A stretch of 56,642 nucleotides of DNA from assembly GCA_902478055.1 (NCBI GenBank), contig CABSJL010000008.1:1-56642 (forward strand). The letters run 5' to 3'. Each line of letters opens with the position of its first letter. The first letter of the stretch is position 1. Under the pieces are notes generated by a model. That model saw only the letters and a list, made by a program, of their open reading frames with translations, made no database searches and was not told where the DNA came from. Positions 49,119 through 56,642 of the stretch are shown piece by piece. Origin of the DNA: an uncultured Veillonella sp. (GTDB lineage: Bacteria; Bacillota; Negativicutes; Veillonellales; Veillonellaceae). A program made the position numbers and the translations under genes.

Positions 49119-51563
49119 ATGAAAGCAAGTTTACAGTGGATGAACGAATACGTGCCTGTGGATATGAATCGTCCTGCTCAAGAATTGGCCGATGAATTAA
49201 CACAAGCTGGTATTCCTGTAGAAGATGTCATTGCTATGGATAATGGCATTAAGAAAATTTATACTGGTAAAATCGTTGAGATTACAAAGCATCCAGATGC
49301 AGATAAATTACAAGTATGCCAAGTTGAATGCCTTACTGAAGAAGGTGAGCCTGTTACAAAACAAATCGTAACAGCAGCAACAAATGTAGCGGTAGGTCAA
49401 ATTGTACCTGTAGCGTACCATAAGTCTCGCCTAGCTGATGGAACAGAGATTAAAAAAGGTAAATTGCGCGGCGTAGTTTCTGAAGGTATGTTCTGCTCAG
49501 TAGCAGAATTTGGCATTTCTAGTGATTTAGTATTGCCAGAAGAAGCACAAGGTATTTATATCTTCCCTGAAGGTATACCAATTGGTCTTGATGTAAAAGA
49601 CGTGTTGGGCTTAAATGATACAGTGTATGAATTTGAATTGACTGCTAACCGAGCAGATTGCTTCTCCATGGTTGGTTTATCCCGTGAATTCGGCATGATG
49701 ACAAACCAAAAAGCGTTATTCCCTGTTATCATGGTTAATGAAAATGGTGAGTCTATTGAAGGCAAAGCATCTGTATCTATCGAAGCAGATGATCTTTGCA
49801 CGCGATTCATGTCTCGTATCGTTACAGACGTAAAGGTTGAACCATCCCCATTGTGGATGCAAAATCGTTTGCGTAACAGCGGCATTCGTCCTATTAATAA
49901 TGTAGTAGACGTAACAAACTATGTTATGTTAGAACTTGGTCAACCTATGCATGCCTATGACTATGACCATGTAAAAGGTCATCAACTAGTGGCAAGACGT
50001 GCTAAAAATGGTGAAGTTCTTGTTACACTTGATGGTTCTGAACGTGAATTGAATGACTCTATGCTTATTATTGCCGATGCAGAACGCCCAGTAGGTGTAG
50101 CTGGTATCATGGGTGGCTTTGATAGCGAAGTAACAAATGAAACTACTACTGTTATGCTTGAAGCTGCTGTGTTTAATGGACCATCCATTCGCCGCACTGC
50201 AAAAGCGCTTGGTATGCGTTCTGAAGCATCTGGACGTTTTGAACGTGGCGTAAACCATAAATACACTGCCTATGCTATCGACCGAGCAGCACAGTTGTTG
50301 CAACAAATTTGCCCATCCTGTAAAGTTGATGTAGGCATTATCGATGTGTACAAGAACCCTGTAGAGCAACATACAGTTACTTTCACAGCAAAACAAATCA
50401 ACGATTACTTGGGTACAAATATCGAAAAAGACGAAATGGTTCGCATTTTGACTGCTCTTGAATTCGTTGTAACTGAAGAAGGGGACCAATTATCTGCCCT
50501 CGTTCCAACATGGCGCGGTGACGTAACAGTAATGCCTGATATCGCTGAAGAAGTAGCTCGTATTTATAACTATGATAATATCGCTCCTACAATTCCTGTA
50601 GCCGTATTGTCCTCTGGTGGTATGACGCCTAAGAAAGCTCTTACGAAAGAGGTAACACATACGTTAGCTAAATTGGGTATGACTCAAATCATTACATTTA
50701 GCTTTATGCATAAAGATGGCCTTTCCAATATGATGCTTCCTGAAGGGGATAGCCGTTATACAGCCATTCCAATTTTGAATCCTATTTCCGAAGAATTCCC
50801 TTATATGCGTACTACATTGGTGCCAGCTGTTATCGAAGCTGCGAAACGCAATATTGCGCAACAAAATAAGGATCTTTGGTTGTTTGAAACAGCGAATGTA
50901 TATGAACCAAAAGCATTGCCTTTGACAGAGGTACCTCATGAACGCCCTATGGCTTGTGGTATCTTGATGGGCAAAGCAAACCAAGCTGGCTGGAATCAAG
51001 CAGAACGCACTACAGATTTCTATGATGTAAAAGGTATCGTAGATGCGTTGTTGGCTGAACTGGGTGTTATAGGCTATGAAATTAATCGTGGCTCTGAACC
51101 TTACTTCCACCCAGGTGTAAGTGCTCAATACGTAGTTGATGGTAAAATGATTGCTCAATATGGTGAATTACATCCACAAGTGAGCAAAAACTTTGATTTA
51201 CCAGGAAAAGTATACATGTTTGAAATCGATTTGGAAGCAGTATTATCCTTAACGATTCCAGCATTCCGCTATACCTCTTTCAGTAAATTCCCAGGTACTA
51301 GCCGTGACCTTGCTATTGTAGCACCTGTGTCCGTATCTAGTGGTGAAATTTTATCTATCATTAAAGAGCATGGTGGTGAATATTTAGAAAGTGCATCTAT
51401 CTTCGACGTTTACGAAGGTGAACATATCGAAGCTGGTTACCGTAGTCTTGCATACAACTTGCAATTCCGCTCTATGGAAGGCACGTTGAATGATGAAGAT
51501 ATTGATGGTAACATTCAAGCTATTATTGATGCATTAGCAGAAATTAACTGCAGATTACGTTAA
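49119..51563 (+). CDS. pheT: Phenylalanyl-tRNA synthetase beta subunit
   Basis: PheT is the non-catalytic partner that carries editing and tRNA binding. The 814-residue product has, in order, an EMAP-type tRNA-binding domain (residues about 45-150, HPDADKLQVCQVE), the B3/4 editing domain, the B5 domain (INDYLGTNIEKDEMVRIL), a degenerate synthetase core and the C-terminal anticodon-binding FDX-ACB domain (FSKFPGTSRDLAIVAPVSV). Length is normal. It forms the alpha2-beta2 enzyme with PheS. Confidence 0.98.
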   Translation: MKASLQWMNEYVPVDMNRPAQELADELTQAGIPVEDVIAMDNGIKKIYTGKIVEITKHPDADKLQVCQVECLTEEGEPVTKQIVTAATNVAVGQIVPVAYHKSRLADGTEIKKGKLRGVVSEGMFCSVAEFGISSDLVLPEEAQGIYIFPEGIPIGLDVKDVLGLNDTVYEFELTANRADCFSMVGLSREFGMMTNQKALFPVIMVNENGESIEGKASVSIEADDLCTRFMSRIVTDVKVEPSPLWMQNRLRNSGIRPINNVVDVTNYVMLELGQPMHAYDYDHVKGHQLVARRAKNGEVLVTLDGSERELNDSMLIIADAERPVGVAGIMGGFDSEVTNETTTVMLEAAVFNGPSIRRTAKALGMRSEASGRFERGVNHKYTAYAIDRAAQLLQQICPSCKVDVGIIDVYKNPVEQHTVTFTAKQINDYLGTNIEKDEMVRILTALEFVVTEEGDQLSALVPTWRGDVTVMPDIAEEVARIYNYDNIAPTIPVAVLSSGGMTPKKALTKEVTHTLAKLGMTQIITFSFMHKDGLSNMMLPEGDSRYTAIPILNPISEEFPYMRTTLVPAVIEAAKRNIAQQNKDLWLFETANVYEPKALPLTEVPHERPMACGILMGKANQAGWNQAERTTDFYDVKGIVDALLAELGVIGYEINRGSEPYFHPGVSAQYVVDGKMIAQYGELHPQVSKNFDLPGKVYMFEIDLEAVLSLTIPAFRYTSFSKFPGTSRDLAIVAPVSVSSGEILSIIKEHGGEYLESASIFDVYEGEHIEAGYRSLAYNLQFRSMEGTLNDEDIDGNIQAIIDALAEINCRLR

Positions 51564-51580
51564 TCTCAAGCAGTATATTG

Positions 51581-51612
51581 AAAGGGTTTACCATATGGTA
51601 AACCCTTTTAGT
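51581..51612 (+). terminator. Terminator after pheT
   Basis: A perfect 28-base palindrome (AAAGGGTTTACC, ATAT loop, then the complement to 51608) is followed by TTTT-like sequence. It is symmetrical, so could work in both directions. Confidence 0.85.
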
Positions 51613-51651
51613 ACTATAGTTATACCTTTAGTTAGGTAGAAAGGATTATCC

Positions 51652-54075
51652 ATGGAATTATTGGCTCCTGCCGGTACGATGGAAAACTTTATAGCCGCTT
51701 TAGAATCTGGGGCTGATGCTATTTATCTTGGCGGTAAAGGCTTTAATGCTCGTGCTCATGCAGCAAACTTTGGCATTGAAGAACTGGCTGAGGCTATTCG
51801 TTTGGCTCATATTTTAGATGTGTCCGTATATGTAACCGTAAATATCCTCATAGGTGATTCCGAATTAAAGGATCTCGAGGCGTATTTGAAGGACTTAGAG
51901 CGCATCGGTGTGGATGCTATTATTGTTCAAGATTTAGCAGTTGCTAAATTGGCACAACGAGTGGCGCCTAAACTTCACTTGCATGGCAGTACGCAGATGA
52001 CGGCGGCTACATTAGATGCTGTTCGTTTTTATGAAAGCCTCGGCTTTACCCGTGTTGTATTGGCTCGTGAATTGAGCCTCTCTGAAATTGAACATATTTG
52101 TAAAAACTGTACAGCTGAAATCGAAGTCTTTGTACATGGTGCCTTATGTGTGTGCTATTCTGGTCAATGCTTGATGAGTTCCTTTATCGGTGGTCGCAGT
52201 GGTAACCGTGGTGCCTGCGCACAACCTTGCCGTTTGCCTTATGAACTATTGGATTCTTCTGGTACTAGTTTGCTACCTAAACATGAAGCCTATTTACTAA
52301 GCCCAAAGGATCTTAACTATAGTGAGCATATGAATGAGCTCGTAGCTGCCGGTGTTACGTCCTTTAAGGTAGAAGGGCGTATGAAAAAGGTTTCCTATGT
52401 GCGTCAAGTCATTGGGACCTATCGTCATATTTTAGATACAGCTCATATGGATGCTGCTGATGCCGATGCATTGGCATCTGGGTTTAATCGTGGCTTCTCT
52501 ACAGATTATTTAACAGACCATGTAGGGAAATCTATGATGACTGTTGTAGCTCCAAATAATCAAGGCAAATTAATTGGTAAAGCAGAGGTCAAAAAGGGAC
52601 AAGTTCATTTATTCCTAACAGAACCGATTGAAAAAGGATCACTTTTAAAGGTAATGCAAAATTCTGGTAGTATTACGTATTATCAAATTGATCAAAATTG
52701 GTCCTTAATGGATGAAAAGCATTTTGTAGGCAAACCTGATGAAGGGTTTGCAGCGGGACAAGTATTTTTAGCATCTACGCCAAAATCTCAAAAGCAACGA
52801 GGCTTACAAGATTTTAGTGCTAAATTAGAGGTACATGGTTATCTATCTATTAATACAGACCGAGAACAACCTTGCACAGACCTTACCTTTGTATTGAATG
52901 ATGGGCGTACTGTGACTGTATCTAATGAGTTTGAACCGGTTTATGCTAACAATAAACCGACTACATTAGAGAAGGTTACTGACCAAGTAGGTAGATTAGG
53001 CAATACATTGTTTACGCTTGGCTCTATGTCTATTCCTGATGGACCTTATATGTGGCCAGCTAGTGTGTTAAATGCATTGCGTCGAGATGCTGTAGAAGCA
53101 CTAGAAAACTTATTGATTACAGACCATGAAACGGCTTGGGCTGAGCTGTCTGTAGAGCCTCAAGATATGTCATCTATGGTTGCGAAGGCTAAGGTTCAAT
53201 ATTCTGAGCCTATGGTGAGTGCTCGCGTTGATGAGCTAGAGGCTGTGAAAGCAGCTATTGAAGGGGGCGCTAAGAAGATTATCTTCGGTGGTGACCGTTT
53301 ACAACGTAAGCCTTATGAACTTAGTATCTACGGGCAGGTAGCTAAGCTTTGTAAAGACCATAATGTACTTTGTGTATTTGCTACCCCTCGCGTCGTGAAA
53401 GATGATGAAGTAAAGGCGTATATGAATACGCTTAAGACTATGGTAGAGGCTAAACCAGATAGCATTTCTATTTACGTGCCACAAGCATTATTGTGGCTTC
53501 GTGACTTAGGGTATACAGGTGCTATTGAAGCTGATACAGGTCTTAACATATTTAACGGCTCTGCACTACAAGTATGGCAAGACTTTAATATGAGTAGTAT
53601 AGCACCATCCTTAGAGTTAACCTTGGCACAACTTGTTAACTTGCAAAAATTTACTAAATTGCCATTAGAAATAATGGTACATGGTTACACGGAAATGATG
53701 ATTTCCGAATACTGTGCCATTGCAAGCTTTGTGGGCACTGGGAAAAAGGAAAACTGTCCTATGCCATGTGTAAGGGAGGACTATGCATTGAAGGACCGTA
53801 AAGGGGAAGTGTTCCCATTGCGTACCGATCCTTATTGCCGTATGCACATTATGAATAGTCATGAAATGGACATGCGTGCCTATGTGCCAGAGTTACATCG
53901 AAAAGGGCTATATATTTTGCGCATTGATGGTCGACATATGGATACACATCGCTTGCGTTCTATCGTAGCAGATTATGTATCCATTCAAAATGGAACAAAA
54001 GAGGCTCCGCCTAAGAGTGTAGGTAAAGATGATACACCTATTACAAGGGGCCACTATTTTAGAGGTATTTTATAA
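51652..54075 (+). CDS. U32 family peptidase-like protein, two-domain
   Basis: The 807-residue product has an N-terminal U32 domain (MELLAPAGTMENFIAALESG at the start, then CVCYSGQCLMSSFIGGRSGN with GACAQPCR, the conserved cysteines thought to hold an iron-sulfur cluster), a middle DUF3656-like region, and a second U32-like half with ANTIPARALLEL cysteines EYCAIASFVG and CPMPC. E. coli RlhA, a member of the family, is required for 23S rRNA C2501 hydroxylation, so an RNA-modification role is more likely than proteolysis. Its end is followed closely by mutS2. Confidence 0.85.
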   Translation: MELLAPAGTMENFIAALESGADAIYLGGKGFNARAHAANFGIEELAEAIRLAHILDVSVYVTVNILIGDSELKDLEAYLKDLERIGVDAIIVQDLAVAKLAQRVAPKLHLHGSTQMTAATLDAVRFYESLGFTRVVLARELSLSEIEHICKNCTAEIEVFVHGALCVCYSGQCLMSSFIGGRSGNRGACAQPCRLPYELLDSSGTSLLPKHEAYLLSPKDLNYSEHMNELVAAGVTSFKVEGRMKKVSYVRQVIGTYRHILDTAHMDAADADALASGFNRGFSTDYLTDHVGKSMMTVVAPNNQGKLIGKAEVKKGQVHLFLTEPIEKGSLLKVMQNSGSITYYQIDQNWSLMDEKHFVGKPDEGFAAGQVFLASTPKSQKQRGLQDFSAKLEVHGYLSINTDREQPCTDLTFVLNDGRTVTVSNEFEPVYANNKPTTLEKVTDQVGRLGNTLFTLGSMSIPDGPYMWPASVLNALRRDAVEALENLLITDHETAWAELSVEPQDMSSMVAKAKVQYSEPMVSARVDELEAVKAAIEGGAKKIIFGGDRLQRKPYELSIYGQVAKLCKDHNVLCVFATPRVVKDDEVKAYMNTLKTMVEAKPDSISIYVPQALLWLRDLGYTGAIEADTGLNIFNGSALQVWQDFNMSSIAPSLELTLAQLVNLQKFTKLPLEIMVHGYTEMMISEYCAIASFVGTGKKENCPMPCVREDYALKDRKGEVFPLRTDPYCRMHIMNSHEMDMRAYVPELHRKGLYILRIDGRHMDTHRLRSIVADYVSIQNGTKEAPPKSVGKDDTPITRGHYFRGIL

Positions 54076-54088
54076 AAGAGGTAGTACA

Positions 54089-56467
54089 TTGTTTAACGAA
54101 GATGTATTAGACTTTCACCATATAAAAGAACAATTAAAACAACACTGTAGTTCTACCATTGCTAAAGAATTAGCTATGCACATCGAACCTATGACAGATG
54201 CGAAAGCCATTCAAGAGAACCTTGATGAAACGGCGGAGGCAATGCGTTCTTTGCAAACTGAGGTAGAACAACCGTTAGGCGGTACGCGAGATATTCGTGA
54301 GTCCTGTAAGAAGAGTCGTAAAGACTTTGTCCTTACTCGTGAAGCATTGTGGGATATTTATTTAACCATTGGTGCTTATAAGCGGATGACAAAGTTTTTT
54401 AGAACGAAATATATGGAATATCCTTTACTATCCTTATGGGTACAGGATATGCCAAATACAGATCGCATTGAAAATCGCTTTAAACGCGTTTTTGATGAAA
54501 AAGGGGAATTGCTTGATACAGCATCTCCTAAGTTGGCGAGCCTAAGAAATACGATTATTAAAACTCGTGAAAAGATTAAAAATGATATTCAAGCTATCTT
54601 ACACGACAAGGATAATCAGAAGTATTTCCAAGAAACAATCATTACACAGCGTAACAATCGCTATGTAATCCCTGTAAAACAGGAATATCGCCAATATTTT
54701 GATGGTCTTATTCACGACCGTTCTGCAACGGGTCAAACACTCTATATTGAACCGATGCGCTTGGTGAATCTAAATAATGAATTACAAGAGGCATTGATTG
54801 GTGAAGAGCAAGAGGTATTGCGTATTTACCGTGAATTATCAGCCCTTGTAAAACAACATAGTAATGATTTGATGGATGCTTGTGAAAAGGTATCCCATAT
54901 CGAATTTGTATATGGTAAGGCGAGCCTTGCTATTTCTTATAAGGGTGTACCGGCCATCTTGAGTACTGATAGAACTGTCAATCTCATGAGAGCTCGGCAC
55001 CCATTAATCCCACCGAATGTGGTAGTGCCTACAAATATTCAATTAGGTACATCGTATCGTATTTTATTGATTACTGGTTCTAATACAGGTGGTAAAACAG
55101 TATCCCTTAAAACATTAGGGTTATTGAGTTTAATGAACCAATGTGGTCTATTTATTCCTGCAGACCACGGCTCAATGTTGCCTATATTCCAAAATATCTT
55201 TGCCGATATTGGGGATGAACAAAGTATTGAGGCTAGCCTTAGTACGTTCTCTGCTCATATGACACAAGTTATTTCCATCATTAAACATTGTGGCCCAAAT
55301 GACTTGGTATTGCTGGATGAGCTTGGATCTGGTACAGATCCAGAGGAAGGTAGTGCACTTGCTGTATCTATCCTTGAGTTCTTCCGTAAAAAGGGTGCCC
55401 TTATGATGGTAAGTACCCATTATAATGAGCTTAAAAACTATGCATACCATACAGAAGGAATCGAAAACGGCCATGTAGAATTTGATGAGCGCACCTTAAA
55501 ACCAACATATCGACTTCATATCGGTGTAGCTGGTAGTAGCCATGCGTTGAGTATTGCGGCCCGTTTAGGTTTGCCAAAAGATATCGTAACGCGCGCTGCA
55601 GAGTATAAATCTCAATTTGGTAGCCATGAAATGGAAGAAGTCCTTTCAGATTTGAATGAGCAACTTCGTAAGGCATCTGAACGGGAAAGAGCCTTAAAGA
55701 AAGAGCTTGATGAAACACGTCGCATGCGTGGTCAATTAGAGAAGGAAAAGAAACAGTTTAACGAAAAGCGTAAACAAATCTTAGCCAAAGCTCAAGCTGA
55801 TGCAGAATCTATGAAACGTAGCTTACGCGTCGAAGGGGAAGCGATTATCAAGCAATTGAAATCGCAATTCTCTGAAACAAATAAGGATAAGCGTCAATCT
55901 GCTATTAATGCTGCACGTAAGGGTATCTCTAATGTACATATACCAGAATCTCCAGTAGATGATGATCGTAAATCTTTGACTGCAGATACTATTAAGGTAG
56001 GCCAAGCAGTATATGTTACATCTTTACGCTCATTAGGTACTGTATTATCTATCAATGGCAATCGTGTGAATGTAGATATTAATGGACTAACAGCTACTGT
56101 AAAGGTTAGCGAATTACAATCTACTACACGTGAAGAAGGAAATAAGCTTGAACGGGAACAAAAAGCAGCTATGCCTAAGACTAGAAAGCGTATGGGTGGC
56201 TCTGCCGTACAACGCCAAAAAGAGGTTCGTACTGAAATCAATATTCTTGGACAAACGGTAGATGAAGCGACAGTTTCTGTTGGTAGATTTATTGACCAAG
56301 CTTTACTTGGTGGTGTTAATCAAGTGCGCATTATTCACGGTAAGGGGACTGGCGCATTACGAGAAGGTGTACATCAATATTTGCGTACCTTACCGCATGT
56401 AGCTCATTTTGAAACGGCAGGCTATGACGAAGGTGGTGCAGGGGCTACCAATGTAGTTCTGAAATAA
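54089..56467 (+). CDS. mutS2: MutS2 (MutS family ATPase with Smr nuclease domain)
   Basis: MutS2 resembles mismatch repair MutS but lacks the mismatch-reading domain and has a C-terminal Smr domain. In B. subtilis it acts on collided ribosomes, and in other species it limits recombination. The 792-residue product has the clamp/lever helices, Walker A ITGSNTGGKTVSLKTLGL near residue 330, LLDELGSGTDPEEGSALAV, a coiled-coil (about residues 515-610) and Smr motifs LGQTVDEA and IIHGKGTGALREG. Start TTG 54089 has AAAGAGG seven bases upstream; an upstream start inside the U32 gene has no support. Confidence 0.95.
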   Translation: MFNEDVLDFHHIKEQLKQHCSSTIAKELAMHIEPMTDAKAIQENLDETAEAMRSLQTEVEQPLGGTRDIRESCKKSRKDFVLTREALWDIYLTIGAYKRMTKFFRTKYMEYPLLSLWVQDMPNTDRIENRFKRVFDEKGELLDTASPKLASLRNTIIKTREKIKNDIQAILHDKDNQKYFQETIITQRNNRYVIPVKQEYRQYFDGLIHDRSATGQTLYIEPMRLVNLNNELQEALIGEEQEVLRIYRELSALVKQHSNDLMDACEKVSHIEFVYGKASLAISYKGVPAILSTDRTVNLMRARHPLIPPNVVVPTNIQLGTSYRILLITGSNTGGKTVSLKTLGLLSLMNQCGLFIPADHGSMLPIFQNIFADIGDEQSIEASLSTFSAHMTQVISIIKHCGPNDLVLLDELGSGTDPEEGSALAVSILEFFRKKGALMMVSTHYNELKNYAYHTEGIENGHVEFDERTLKPTYRLHIGVAGSSHALSIAARLGLPKDIVTRAAEYKSQFGSHEMEEVLSDLNEQLRKASERERALKKELDETRRMRGQLEKEKKQFNEKRKQILAKAQADAESMKRSLRVEGEAIIKQLKSQFSETNKDKRQSAINAARKGISNVHIPESPVDDDRKSLTADTIKVGQAVYVTSLRSLGTVLSINGNRVNVDINGLTATVKVSELQSTTREEGNKLEREQKAAMPKTRKRMGGSAVQRQKEVRTEINILGQTVDEATVSVGRFIDQALLGGVNQVRIIHGKGTGALREGVHQYLRTLPHVAHFETAGYDEGGAGATNVVLK

Positions 56468-56594
56468 AGCTACTCAATAGTGATATAGTTATAGATAATA
56501 CAGTAAATTATTATCGTCTATCAAATTGATTATGGGGTATAGCTATATACATATATAGAAATAGAAAAGGTAGTAAGTTCTTTGAACTGATATG
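56468..56594 (+). other. AT-rich spacer after mutS2
   Basis: This is 127 bases of AT-rich sequence between the mutS2 stop and the terminator. No gene or RNA is seen. Confidence 0.5.
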
Positions 56595-56632
56595 TACCCC
56601 CTTTACTGGACAACCAGTAAAGGGGGTATTTT
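56595..56632 (+). terminator. Terminator after mutS2
   Basis: A perfect 15-bp stem (TACCCCCTTTACTGG, 56595-56609, with 56614-56628) and ACAA loop is followed by a short T-run. Very stable. Confidence 0.9.
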
Positions 56633-56642
56633 CATGAGATAT

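Noticed and set aside
49986..50489. A minus-strand open frame of 167 codons inside pheT
   Set aside because: It is antisense to a well conserved synthetase gene, and its Phe/Ser/Cys-rich product looks like a shadow translation.
1..56642. tRNA or rRNA genes
   Set aside because: I saw no sequence with a T-loop/acceptor pattern or rRNA-like segment in the intergenic regions, which are mostly short.

Overview
The window looks like chromosomal DNA of a Veillonella-like member of the Negativicutes (diderm Firmicutes). The evidence is: low GC content; Firmicutes-style gene neighbourhoods (a CggR-controlled glycolytic operon, DUF896, YdbC, a DUF881/Sbp pair next to ftsZ); strong AGGAGG ribosome sites; and, against a monoderm, a small outer-membrane beta-barrel protein, a MacA-type periplasmic adaptor and a DAP-type MurE. 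Genus assignment is recognition by eye, not a search result. Apart from one small gene, everything is on the + strand.

Layout. 1-240: tandem palindromes resembling IS200/IS605 ends, with no transposase. 241-13135: the dcw cluster (mraZ-rsmH-ftsL-murE-murF-mraY-murD-murG-murC-ddl-ftsQ-DUF881-sbp), followed by ftsZ and a small outer-membrane protein gene ending at a strong terminator. ftsI, ftsW, murB and ftsA, often found in such clusters, are absent. 15226-16473: a class I/II aminotransferase, convergent with a DUF896 gene. 17029-19105: nth plus a large unrecognised gene. 19220-23709: ydbC-rpmE-yqhQ(DUF1385)-prfA-prmC-sua5, a translation block. 23822-25995: low-molecular-weight phosphatase, rpiB, glyA. 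26169: upp. 27005-34008: cggR-gap-pgk-tpiA-gpmI-eno with a recognisable CggR-type operator.

34196-42246 is a compact type IV pilus/competence-pseudopilus operon of twelve genes (short PilB-type ATPase, PilT-type ATPase, PilC platform, prepilin with a 42-residue leader, truncated prepilin peptidase, four minor pilin-like proteins, and PilM/N/O-like assembly proteins) with extensive gene overlaps and no pilP or secretin pilQ. It is the most unusual part of the window. 42372-44172: a divergent shikimate-kinase-like gene whose long basic tail overlaps pfkA. 44339-47360: a MacA/ABC ATPase/MacB-permease tripartite export system. 47586-51563: a thioesterase and pheST. 51652-56467: a double U32 protease-family protein and mutS2. 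The window closes with a terminator.

In function, the region joins murein precursor synthesis and septum assembly, translation termination (RF1 with its methylase), tRNA modification, the lower glycolytic/gluconeogenic trunk, and a surface-appendage/DNA-uptake machine. Coordinates use the start codon best supported by a Shine-Dalgarno (SD) site; where this is uncertain the entry says so.
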